From NCBI GenBank assembly GCA_002440625.1, contig DJUV01000217.1, positions 1 to 7,751 on the forward strand: 7,751 bases of DNA, in the 5' to 3' direction. A program made the position numbers and the translations under genes. The stretch comes from Rhodobacteraceae bacterium UBA6273. GTDB taxonomy: Bacteria; Pseudomonadota; Alphaproteobacteria; Rhodobacterales; Rhodobacteraceae. Every line of letters begins with the position of its first letter. Position 1 is the stretch's first letter. A model generated the notes under the pieces. It had not been told where the DNA came from. It made no database searches and saw nothing but the letters and a program-made list of their open reading frames with translations. This document shows, piece after piece, positions 1 through 6,129 of this stretch.

Positions 1-23
1 AGCCGTTCGTCCTTGTAGAACAT
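1..23 (-). CDS. 5' tip of a leftward gene, probably NYN-domain protein (partial)
   Basis: Reading leftward from an ATG at 23-21 gives eight codons, M-F-Y-K-D-E-R-L, before the window ends. A GAAGGGA ribosome-binding-like stretch lies about 7 bases upstream of that ATG (plus-strand 31-37). From memory, Rhodobacterales NYN-domain (LabA/PIN-like nuclease) proteins start with a very similar MFYKxERLALFIDG sequence and often sit divergent from folK. The visible part is too short to show any domain, so the identity rests on the N-terminal match and the neighbourhood. The start codon and direction are fairly likely; the product name is tentative. Confidence 0.45.
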
Positions 24-123
24 CAATTGTTCCCTTCGAAAAATCCCGCCTTGAACCCTTGGTCGTTCGAGTGGTCAAACTGGGCTAAGACGGTCAGCAC
101 CGGAACCTATAGGAATAGCCATT

Positions 124-711
124 TTGGCACAAGCTGAGCCAACTGTACAAAAGCATAGCATGGCCATCATATCGGCAGGGGCAAACCTGCCGTCAAGGTA
201 TGGCGAACCTTACCAATCGGTCTCTGCTGCCCTTGCGGCCATTGGCGAAGTGTTAGGGAGAATCGTTTCCGTTTCAAGGTTCTTCCAGACCCCCGCCTAT
301 CCGCCCGGATCGGGGCCGGACTTCGTGAATGCCGCATGTGTGATCGCCACCGACCTTGCCCCGGCCGAGATCCTTGCCCGGCTTCACGCGATCGAGGCCG
401 ACGCCGACCGCCAGCGCGAGACGCGCTGGGCTGCGCGCACGCTCGACCTCGACCTGATCGCCGTTGATGACATGGTGCTGCCCGACCCGGCGCTGCAGAA
501 GGCCTGGATGACGCTCCCGCCCGAGCGTCAGGGCGCAGAGGCGCCGCCGGTCCTGATCCTCCCGCATCCACGCCTGCAAGACCGCGCCTTCGTGCTGATT
601 CCATTGGCGGACATCGCGCCGGACTGGCAACATCCGGTGATCGGCATCAGCGTCCGCGACATGCTCGCGGCCCTGCCTGAAGCCGACAAAGCAGCAATTA
701 GCCCGTGCTGA
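124..711 (+). CDS. folK: 2-amino-4-hydroxy-6-hydroxymethyldihydropteridine pyrophosphokinase (HPPK)
   Basis: This cytoplasmic folate-pathway enzyme moves pyrophosphate from ATP to 6-hydroxymethyl-7,8-dihydropterin, making the substrate of dihydropteroate synthase. Visible hallmarks are the N-terminal GANLP motif (the family's G-x-N), GPDFVNAA for pterin binding, the signature RWAARTLDLDLI with two Asp that bind Mg-ATP, and the late LPHPRLQDRAFVLIPLADIAP. An insert of about 20 residues between LIAVDD and LPHPRL is usual in Rhodobacterales versions. Two starts are possible. TTG at 124 (195 aa) has GGAA at 111-114 at good spacing. ATG at 160 (183 aa) begins right at the conserved core but lacks a clear ribosome site. 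I give the longer form, with the start uncertain. The first 150 bases use several codons rare in GC-rich genomes (ATA, TTA, AGG, AGA), unlike the rest of the gene. It stands alone, about 80 bp before rpoZ. Confidence 0.93.
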   Translation: MAQAEPTVQKHSMAIISAGANLPSRYGEPYQSVSAALAAIGEVLGRIVSVSRFFQTPAYPPGSGPDFVNAACVIATDLAPAEILARLHAIEADADRQRETRWAARTLDLDLIAVDDMVLPDPALQKAWMTLPPERQGAEAPPVLILPHPRLQDRAFVLIPLADIAPDWQHPVIGISVRDMLAALPEADKAAISPC

Positions 712-720
712 GCGGGAATC

Positions 721-748
721 GGCGCTTGTCAAGGGAAAGGTGAGCGCC
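721..748 (+). repeat. Inverted repeat / hairpin between folK and rpoZ
   Basis: GGCGCT at 721-726 is matched by its exact reverse complement AGCGCC at 743-748. Allowing G-U pairs, the RNA stem extends inward to 10 pairs (721-730 with 739-748) around the 8-base loop AAGGGAAA. It begins 10 bases after the folK stop. It could act as a weak folK terminator, although the bases that follow (TAAATAGCG) are not a true T-tract. It also covers the -35 and spacer of the candidate rpoZ promoter, so it could be an operator. The repeat itself is certain; its role is not. Confidence 0.5.
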
Positions 749-754
749 TAAATA
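726..754 (+). promoter_or_regulatory. Candidate sigma70-type promoter for rpoZ-rsh
   Basis: TTGTCA at 726-731 (one mismatch to TTGACA) is followed after exactly 17 bases by TAAATA at 749-754, a weaker -10. Transcription would start near 761, about 30 bases before the rpoZ ATG. The position in the folK-rpoZ gap is right for the rpoZ-rsh-DUF2062 group. The -35 and spacer sit inside the inverted repeat at 721-748. Predicted from pattern only. Confidence 0.45.
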
Positions 755-791
755 GCGTTCTCCACATCTCCCGACCTATTGGAGTTTGTTC

Positions 792-1145
792 ATGGCCCGC
801 GTGACGGTTGAAGACTGCGTTGACAAGGTACCGAACCGGTTCGAGCTGGTGATGCTCGCCGCGCATCGCGCCCGCGAAATCACGGCAGGCTCGCCGCTGA
901 CGATCGACCGCGACAACGACAAGAACCCTGTCGTCTCGCTCCGCGAGATCGCGGACGAAACCCAGGGTGCGGGCGACCTGCGCGAGCGCATGATCGAAAG
1001 CCACCAGACCCAGATCGAGGTCGACGAGGCCGAGGATGACGCGATGGCGCTTCTCATGGGCGCCGAAGTGGATCGTCCGGCTCAGGACGACATGGACGAG
1101 GAACGCCTGCTGCGCCAGTTGATGGAAGCACAGGGTCAGGGCTGA
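792..1145 (+). CDS. rpoZ: DNA-directed RNA polymerase omega subunit
   Basis: Omega (117 aa) helps fold and hold the beta' subunit of RNA polymerase. The N-terminus [24 protein letters not shown] is the classic omega opening, followed by HRAREI and the typical PVVSLREIA segment. The acidic C-terminal extension, rich in Asp and Glu with the ending LLRQLMEAQ, is typical of alphaproteobacteria. The ATG at 792 has a good Shine-Dalgarno, TTGGAG at 779-784, 7 bases upstream. An in-frame TTG at 786 would add two residues and spoil the conserved M-A-R start, so it is rejected. In E. coli, residues just after the initiator Met (A-R-V-T) form part of ppGpp site 1 at the omega/beta' interface. These residues are all present here, directly upstream of the ppGpp synthetase gene. 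Probable operon with rsh, 22 bases downstream. Confidence 0.97.
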   Translation: MARVTVEDCVDKVPNRFELVMLAAHRAREITAGSPLTIDRDNDKNPVVSLREIADETQGAGDLRERMIESHQTQIEVDEAEDDAMALLMGAEVDRPAQDDMDEERLLRQLMEAQGQG

Positions 1146-1167
1146 ACACCGGACTGCGCGGGCTGCG

Positions 1168-3291
1168 ATGATTGACGTCGAAGATCTCATCGCGCTGGTC
1201 CGCAACTACAACCCCAGAACCAATGAAGACCGTATTCGGCGCGCCTATGACTACGGGCGCCGGATGCATGACGGCCAGAAGCGGCGTTCGGGCGAGGATT
1301 ACTTCACCCATCCCGTCGCTGTCGCCGCAATCCTGACCGAACAGCGGCTGGATGACGCGACGATCATCACCGCCCTTCTGCACGACACCATCGAGGATAC
1401 CAAATCCACCTATTCCGAGATCGCCGCGCAGTTCGGCGAAGAGATCGCGGAACTGGTCGATGGCGTCACCAAACTGACCAATCTCCAGCTTTCCTCGACC
1501 GAGACCAAGCAGTCCGAAAACTTCCGCAAGCTCTTCATGGCGATGTCGAAGGACATGCGCGTGATCCTCGTCAAGCTTGCCGACCGGCTGCACAACATGC
1601 GCACGATCAAGTCCTTGCCGCCGGAAAAGCAGGCGAGGAAGGCGCGCGAGACGATGGATATCTTCGCGCCGCTTGCGGGCCGAATGGGCATGCAATGGAT
1701 GCGGGAAGAGCTTGAGGACCTTGCCTTCAAGGTCCTGAACCCCGAGGCGCGATCCTCGATCATCCGCCGCTTCATTCTTCTCCAGAAGGAAACCGGCGAC
1801 GTGATCCACAAGATCACCGCCGACATCCGGCTCGAGCTTGAAAAGGAAGGGATCGAGGCGGATGTCTTCGGTCGCGCCAAGAAACCCTATTCGATCTGGC
1901 GCAAGATGCAGGAAAAGCAGCTTGCCTTCTCGCGTCTCTCCGACATCTACGGATTCCGCGTGATCTGCCGGACCGAAAGCGACTGCTACCGCATCCTCGG
2001 CGCGATCCACCGGCGCTGGCGGGCGGTGCCGGGGCGCTTCAAGGACTACATCAGCCAGCCGAAATCGAACGGCTACCGGTCGATCCACACCACGGTTTCG
2101 GGCCGTGACGGCAAGCGGGTGGAGGTGCAGATCCGCACCCGCCAGATGCATGAGGTGGCCGAGGCCGGCGTTGCGGCGCATTGGTCCTACCGTGACGGTG
2201 AACGGGCGCAGAACCCCTTCGCCGTCGATCCGGCGCGCTGGATCACCACGCTGACCGAACGCTTCGACAACGGCGACGACCACGACGAGTTTCTCGAGAA
2301 CGTGAAGCTCGAGATGTATTCCGACCAGGTCTTCTGCTTCACGCCGAAGGGCGACGTCGTGCAGCTGCCGAAAGGGGCGACGCCGCTCGACTTCGCCTAT
2401 GCGATCCACACAAGGATCGGCAACTCGACCGTCGGGGCCAAGGTCGACGGCATCCGCGTGCCGCTCTGGACCCGACTGAAGAACGGCCAGTCGGTGGAGA
2501 TCATCACCGCGACCGGCCAGCGCCCGCAGGTGACATGGATCGACATCGTCGTCACCGGGCGCGCGAAATCCGCGATCCGGCGGTCCCTGCGCGAGGAAGA
2601 CCGCGAACGCTTCATCAAGCTCGGGCGCGAATTGTCGCGGGTGGCCTTCGAGCATCACGGCCGCAAGGTTTCCGACAAGGCGCTGCGCACGGCGGCCAAG
2701 ACCCTTGGCCTTGCCGATGAGCATGAGGTCCTGGCCCGTCTCGGCAGCGCGGAGCTGACCGCGCGCGAGGTGGTCGAGGCCATATATCCGGAACTTGCGG
2801 CCAGCCCCACGACCGAAGAGGTCGATGCCCGCCGCCCCGTCGTCGGCCTGACCGCCGACCAGTCCTTCCGCCGCGCAAATTGCTGCCAGCCGGTGCCGGG
2901 CGAGCGAATCGTCGGCATCACCTACCGGGGTCAGGGCGTGGTGGTCCATGCCATCGACTGCGAGGCTTTGGCGGAATTCGAGGAACAGCCCGGCCGCTGG
3001 GTCGACCTGCAATGGCACTCCGGTCGGCATGCTGCCGCCTATAACGTCAGCCTGAATCTCACAATTGCCAACGATGCCGGCGTCCTTGGCCGCATCTGCA
3101 CCTTGATAGGCGAACAGAAGGCCAATATCTCCGATCTAACTTTCGTCGACCGGAAGCCGGATTTTTACCGTCTTATCGTGGAAGTTGACCTGAGGGATGC
3201 CGAACACCTGCACATGGTGCTGACGGCTCTTGAGGCGGAGAATGATGTGGCCCAGGTGGCGCGCTATCGCGACCTCGGCCGCAAGCCCTGA
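1168..3291 (+). CDS. rsh: Bifunctional (p)ppGpp synthetase/hydrolase, RelA/SpoT homologue
   Basis: This stringent-response enzyme (707 aa, usual length) makes (p)ppGpp from GTP/GDP and ATP and also hydrolyses it. Domains in order: HD hydrolase at about 25-180, with metal-ligand candidates H48, H72-D73 (in LLHDTIEDT) and D139 (LADRLHNMR); synthetase at about 235-345, with YSIWRKM, RFKDYISQPKSNGY and IHT, then EVQIRTRQMHE; TGS at about 385-447 (VFCFTPKGDVVQLPKGATPLDFAY); a zinc-finger-like segment with C572, C573, H595 and C598; and a C-terminal ACT domain at about 625-702. The RFKD at 290-293 is the RxKD form linked to bifunctional enzymes, against ExDD in monofunctional RelA. Both active sites look intact. 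Alphaproteobacteria usually carry one such long enzyme. The ATG at 1168 matches family N-termini but has only a weak ribosome site, which would fit coupling to rpoZ. Confidence 0.96.
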   Translation: MIDVEDLIALVRNYNPRTNEDRIRRAYDYGRRMHDGQKRRSGEDYFTHPVAVAAILTEQRLDDATIITALLHDTIEDTKSTYSEIAAQFGEEIAELVDGVTKLTNLQLSSTETKQSENFRKLFMAMSKDMRVILVKLADRLHNMRTIKSLPPEKQARKARETMDIFAPLAGRMGMQWMREELEDLAFKVLNPEARSSIIRRFILLQKETGDVIHKITADIRLELEKEGIEADVFGRAKKPYSIWRKMQEKQLAFSRLSDIYGFRVICRTESDCYRILGAIHRRWRAVPGRFKDYISQPKSNGYRSIHTTVSGRDGKRVEVQIRTRQMHEVAEAGVAAHWSYRDGERAQNPFAVDPARWITTLTERFDNGDDHDEFLENVKLEMYSDQVFCFTPKGDVVQLPKGATPLDFAYAIHTRIGNSTVGAKVDGIRVPLWTRLKNGQSVEIITATGQRPQVTWIDIVVTGRAKSAIRRSLREEDRERFIKLGRELSRVAFEHHGRKVSDKALRTAAKTLGLADEHEVLARLGSAELTAREVVEAIYPELAASPTTEEVDARRPVVGLTADQSFRRANCCQPVPGERIVGITYRGQGVVVHAIDCEALAEFEEQPGRWVDLQWHSGRHAAAYNVSLNLTIANDAGVLGRICTLIGEQKANISDLTFVDRKPDFYRLIVEVDLRDAEHLHMVLTALEAENDVAQVARYRDLGRKP

Positions 3292-3313
3292 AAAGGGGCA
3301 GGGGGGAACCGAC

Positions 3314-3970
3314 GTGGTCTTCAAGCGGCGCAATCCGCGAACCTACTTTCGGACGCTGCTTGAGGCCTTCTGGCCCCGCGGCGGCTGGACCCGCGCCTTT
3401 CACTACGTCAAGCACCGCATCCGCCGCCTTCCCGACCGCCCCGACCGCATCGCGCGCGGCGTGGGGGCGGGCGTCTTCATCAGTTTCACGCCGTTCTTCG
3501 GCTTCCATTTCATCGGCTCGGTGGTGCTTGCCAAGCTCTTCCGTGGCAATGTCCTCGCGGCCCTGCTCGGCACCTTCTTCGGCAATCCGCTGACGACGCC
3601 GATCATCGCCATCACCTCGCTCAAATTCGGCAACTGGATGCTGGGGACAAAGTTCGATGAGGGCGACCATGCCTCGATCGCGGGCCGCTTTGTCGGCGCG
3701 GCCGAGGATCTCAAGCACAATTTCTTCGCGATCTTCAACGCGGACGTAACCCAGTGGCAGAATCTGATCTACTTCTGGAACGATATCGTCGTCCCCTACT
3801 TCATCGGCGGCTTCATTCCCGGGATCGTCGCCGCCGTGATCTCTTACTACTTGTCCGAGCCGGTGATTGCCGCCTATCAGAAGCACCGCCGCAAGAAGCT
3901 GAAAGAGCGGTTCGAGAAGCTGAAGGCGCGGCTTCATGCCCGCACCGAGGAGCCGCAGGAAAACGGCTGA
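3314..3970 (+). CDS. DUF2062 domain membrane protein
   Basis: Protein of 218 aa belonging to the DUF2062 family, whose biochemical role is unknown. The basic N-terminus (FKRRNPRTYFRTLLEAFWPR) leads into the family core: RIARGVGAGVFISFTPFFGF, then RGNVLAALLGTFFGNPLTTP. The FFGNPLTTP segment is the most diagnostic part. Hydrophobic stretches suitable for membrane spans lie at about 48-75, 79-104 and 157-182, and the protein ends in a basic helical tail (KHRRKKLKERFEKLKARLH). The GTG at 3314 is chosen because GGGGGGAA at 3301-3308 gives a good ribosome site and the product then starts MVFKRR like relatives. An upstream in-frame ATG at 3230 lies inside rsh and is less likely. It follows rsh by 22 bases on the same strand, so co-transcription is likely, but this proves no functional link to ppGpp. 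Confidence 0.85.
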   Translation: MVFKRRNPRTYFRTLLEAFWPRGGWTRAFHYVKHRIRRLPDRPDRIARGVGAGVFISFTPFFGFHFIGSVVLAKLFRGNVLAALLGTFFGNPLTTPIIAITSLKFGNWMLGTKFDEGDHASIAGRFVGAAEDLKHNFFAIFNADVTQWQNLIYFWNDIVVPYFIGGFIPGIVAAVISYYLSEPVIAAYQKHRRKKLKERFEKLKARLHARTEEPQENG

Positions 3971-4060
3971 AATGATTGTGCCGGTGACACTTCCGCCGTT
4001 CACAGGCCCCGTGTTGCGCAATATCGTCTCAGCCAACGAATGACAGGGGGAGACCAGCGC

Positions 4061-4810
4061 ATGACCGGCAAACTTCGGCTCGGGGTGAACATCGACCACG
4101 TTGCCACCGTCAGGAACGCGCGTGGTTCGGCATACCCCGACCCGGTCCGCGCCGGGCTGCTGGCGGAAGAGGCGGGGGCCGACGGCATCACCGCCCATCT
4201 GCGCGAGGATCGCCGACACATCACCGATAGTGACATCGAACGGCTGATGGCGGCGCTGACGCGGCCCCTGAACTTCGAAATGGCCGCGACGGCCGAGATG
4301 CAGAAGATCGCGCTTCGTCACCGGCCCCACGCTGTCTGCCTCGTCCCCGAAAAGCGTGAGGAGCGGACGACCGAGGGCGGGCTGGACGTGGCGGGGGATG
4401 ACGACCGCCTCGCCGATTTCATCGCGCCCCTGCGCGCGGCGGGCAGCCGCGTCTCCATGTTCATCGGCCACGACCCGCGGCAGATCGAGGCCTCGGCCCG
4501 GATCGGTGCGGCGGTGGTCGAGCTTCACACCGGCCATTACTGCGACCTTCATCACGAGGGGCGCTTCGCCGAACGCGATGCCGAACTGGCCGCGCTGAAA
4601 GAGGGCGCGCGCCTCGCCCATTCCCTTGGGCTTGAGGTCCATGCCGGCCACGGCCTGACCTATGACACTGTCGGCCCTATCGCTGTCATCCCTGAGGTGA
4701 TGGAGCTGAACATCGGCCATTTCCTCATTGGAGAGGCGATCTTCGTTGGCCTGAGGCAGGCGATTGCAGAGATGCGGCGCGCGATGGACGCAGCGCGGGC
4801 GGAACGCTAA
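4061..4810 (+). CDS. pdxJ: Pyridoxine 5'-phosphate synthase
   Basis: PdxJ (249 aa, normal length) is a cytoplasmic TIM-barrel enzyme. It condenses 1-deoxyxylulose 5-phosphate with 3-amino-2-oxopropyl phosphate to form pyridoxine 5'-phosphate, the last ring-forming step of DXP-dependent vitamin B6 synthesis. Key residues are visible: N10-x-D12-H in [17 protein letters not shown]46 and R48 in [12 protein letters not shown]73 in [21 protein letters not shown] near 96-109, and H194 in [13 protein letters not shown]46, E73 and H194 match the E. coli catalytic set H45, E72 and H193. The ATG at 4061 has AGGGGGAGA at 4045-4053 at good spacing and gives the family N-terminus; an in-frame ATG at 4040 lies upstream of that site. 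The 90 bases before it show no convincing promoter. Its TAA overlaps the TAG of the opposing redoxin gene. Confidence 0.96.
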   Translation: MTGKLRLGVNIDHVATVRNARGSAYPDPVRAGLLAEEAGADGITAHLREDRRHITDSDIERLMAALTRPLNFEMAATAEMQKIALRHRPHAVCLVPEKREERTTEGGLDVAGDDDRLADFIAPLRAAGSRVSMFIGHDPRQIEASARIGAAVVELHTGHYCDLHHEGRFAERDAELAALKEGARLAHSLGLEVHAGHGLTYDTVGPIAVIPEVMELNIGHFLIGEAIFVGLRQAIAEMRRAMDAARAER

Positions 4811-5307
4811 GGACTGTCCCCGGCGGCAATCTCCCCCTCACCCATCAGCGTCGCGATCTCCGCCCCGAGGCGCAGTTCCGACACCTGACCGAAGTGATGC
4901 GCCCTGAGCCGCCCCATGCGGTCGATCAGGATCAGGCTTGGCGTGCCGCGCATCCTGTAGCGCTCCATCGTGACCGGCATTGCGCCTTTGCCCGCCTCAT
5001 CGACCCCGACGGGAAAGGCGATGCGGTATTCGTGCAGGAACGCTTCGAGCGACACGGGCGTCATCGCGGCGTGATGTTCAAAGACCGTGTGCAGGCCGAT
5101 GACCGCGACCTGATCGGGCGGGAAAAGCTGATGCGCGGCCTGCGCCAGCGGCAGACCATGCGACACGCAACCGGGGCAGAGCATCTGGAACGCCTCGATC
5201 ATCACCACACGGCCGCGCAGGCCGGCGAGGGTCAGCGGCGTCTCGGTGTTGAACCACTGGCTGACCGACCATTCCGGCGCGGGTGGGGGCGTGTCGGGGC
5301 GTTCCAT
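4807..5307 (-). CDS. Redoxin/thioredoxin-fold protein with CPGC motif
   Basis: A 166-aa protein with a thioredoxin fold of the redoxin/AhpC-TlpA type. The active-site motif C44-P-G-C47 lies in [14 protein letters not shown], after the beta strand VVMIEAF. The cis-Pro loop is [14 protein letters not shown], with P123. An inserted segment, [20 protein letters not shown], carries two adjacent His and is typical of this subfamily as I recall it. There is no signal peptide or membrane span, so a cytoplasmic location is expected. Two cysteines in C-x-x-C suggest a thiol-disulfide reductase or peroxidase-like role; substrate and partner are unknown. The start has a strong AGGAGG about 10 bases upstream. 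It follows the secreted-protein gene by only 15 bases, so the two are almost certainly co-transcribed from the divergent promoter near 6061-6109. Its stop codon interlocks with that of pdxJ. Confidence 0.82.
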   Translation of the reverse strand: MERPDTPPPAPEWSVSQWFNTETPLTLAGLRGRVVMIEAFQMLCPGCVSHGLPLAQAAHQLFPPDQVAVIGLHTVFEHHAAMTPVSLEAFLHEYRIAFPVGVDEAGKGAMPVTMERYRMRGTPSLILIDRMGRLRAHHFGQVSELRLGAEIATLMGEGEIAAGDSP

Positions 5308-5322
5308 TGCAGTTGTTCCTCC

Positions 5323-6033
5323 TCACTCCGCCGTGCCGGGCAGGCTGAGATCGCCCGAGGCTACGTCGAAGACATCCGTGACGCAAAGGAGCGGCGCATG
5401 GAGGTTGGCGTTGACGCGCAGCGCCGCCGTCACCCCGTCGAACTTCACCTCGCCCATGTCGGCAATCTCCACATCCACCGTGATCGTGTCACCATCAAGC
5501 TGAGGCACAAAGCCGGGGCTGTCGATGAAAAGCGGCAGGCCGGGCCAGGTCTTCGGCAGCTTCGGGGTTTCGCCTTCCGGGATGTCACGCACCGCAAGCG
5601 CACCGGGGCCGCAAGCCTCATCCGGCCTCAGCACAACCCAGTGGCTGTGCCACCTGTCGCCGTCATTGGCCATGTCGCCGTCACCATCTTCATCATAAAG
5701 CGGCGTGTCGTCGAAATCGGAGTGTCGGGTGGCGGCAAGGGCGAGGATGCCCGTTCCCGCCTCGAACCCCACCGCTTCGGGGTCGAGCGACAGCGGCCAG
5801 ACATAGGCATGGACGGCCGCACCTTCGAGCTTGCCCACCTTCTCTGGCTGTTGGCTGCCAGCCTCGCCCAGGGTCTGCATGCGGAAGCGGAGGCCGGTTT
5901 CGGTCCGGCTGACCTCGGCCGCTAGAATGTCATAGGGCGCGGCGGTTTCCGGTTTTTCCGGCGATGCGATCGGCCCGGCCGCAAGCGGGGCGGGCAGGAG
6001 CGCGGCGATGAGAATCGGATACAGTCTTGGCAT
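5323..6033 (-). CDS. Secreted protein of unknown function
   Basis: I do not recognise a named family. The 236-aa product begins with a signal-peptide-like segment (MPRLYPILIAALLPAPLAAG; likely cut near residues 19-20, no lipobox Cys), so it is probably periplasmic. The mature part is acidic and soluble, with alternating hydrophobic stretches that suggest a beta-rich fold. It contains a DEDGDGD run at about 114-120, which fits a DxDxDG calcium-loop pattern, followed by the aromatic/His stretch DRWHSHWVV (H129, H131). Only two cysteines, C141 and C217, are present after export and could form a disulfide. ATG at 6033 is chosen because GGAGA lies 7 bases upstream and it starts the signal peptide; the frame stays open to 6087 but that extension overlaps the promoter. 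First gene of a two-gene unit with the redoxin, divergent from the MarR regulator. A metal-binding or redox role is speculation from context. Confidence 0.75.
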   Translation of the reverse strand: MPRLYPILIAALLPAPLAAGPIASPEKPETAAPYDILAAEVSRTETGLRFRMQTLGEAGSQQPEKVGKLEGAAVHAYVWPLSLDPEAVGFEAGTGILALAATRHSDFDDTPLYDEDGDGDMANDGDRWHSHWVVLRPDEACGPGALAVRDIPEGETPKLPKTWPGLPLFIDSPGFVPQLDGDTITVDVEIADMGEVKFDGVTAALRVNANLHAPLLCVTDVFDVASGDLSLPGTAE

Positions 6034-6060
6034 GGCAGGGTCTCCACTGAATGCGGTCAA

Positions 6061-6109
6061 TTGATAGCGATTCGATACTATTGTCAAAATGATTTTGACT
6101 CGCTATCAA
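6061..6109. promoter_or_regulatory. Divergent promoter pair with inverted -10 regions
   Basis: TTGATAGCGA at 6061-6070 is the exact reverse complement of TCGCTATCAA at 6100-6109. Each arm contains a candidate -10, TATCAA: rightward at 6104-6109 and leftward as the complement of 6061-6066. The rightward promoter has TTGTCA at 6081-6086 and a 17-base spacer. The leftward promoter has TTGACA on the minus strand (complement of 6082-6087), with a 15-base spacer, or 16 if TTTGAC is used. Predicted starts give short leaders, about 14 bases for the regulator and about 20 for the secreted protein, each with a ribosome site. The block 6057-6110 is only about one third G+C by hand count, against a clearly GC-rich surrounding. 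Prediction only. Confidence 0.6.
6083..6099. promoter_or_regulatory. 17-bp palindrome, likely operator for the adjacent MarR regulator
   Basis: GTCAAAAT-G-ATTTTGAC is a perfect palindrome with 8-base arms around a central G. This size and symmetry fit a dimeric winged-helix regulator of the MarR type. It overlaps the -35 elements of both divergent promoters, so one bound dimer could block both transcription directions. A related GTCAA/TTGA element lies at 6056-6064 and may be a second, weaker site. The regulator gene begins 31 bases downstream, supporting autoregulation. Binding itself is inferred. Confidence 0.6.
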
Positions 6110-6129
6110 ATGTGGCAGGGAGGCTGCCA

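Noticed and set aside
24..123. Promoters in the gap between the leftward partial gene and folK
   Set aside because: Single boxes such as a leftward TTGACC (73-78) and TATAGG (108-113) are present, but no partner element lies at a proper distance.
1054..3030. 658-codon open frame on the minus strand across rsh
   Set aside because: It lies antisense to the intact rsh gene, shows no recognisable domain, and is rich in residues produced by reverse reading of GC-biased codons. It is a shadow frame.
3971..4060. Possible terminator or promoter between DUF2062 and pdxJ (imperfect stem near 3980-4007; TTGCGCAA palindrome at 4014-4021)
   Set aside because: The stem has a mismatch and no T-tract follows. 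The palindrome is only 8 bp and gives no matching -10 at proper spacing. Neither is strong enough to call.
3173..4720. 515-codon open frame on the minus strand across DUF2062 and pdxJ
   Set aside because: It is antisense to two well-supported genes and has no family features; it is explained by GC-rich codon bias.
4894..5925. 343-codon rightward open frame opposite the redoxin and secreted-protein genes
   Set aside because: The minus-strand genes have a signal peptide, a CPGC active site and good ribosome sites. This frame is Arg/His-rich with no domain, so it is a shadow.
6061..6129. Longer MarR regulator starting at TTG 6061, and longer secreted protein starting at 6087
   Set aside because: Both extensions would run through the palindromic promoter region, and both shorter starts have good ribosome sites at correct spacing.
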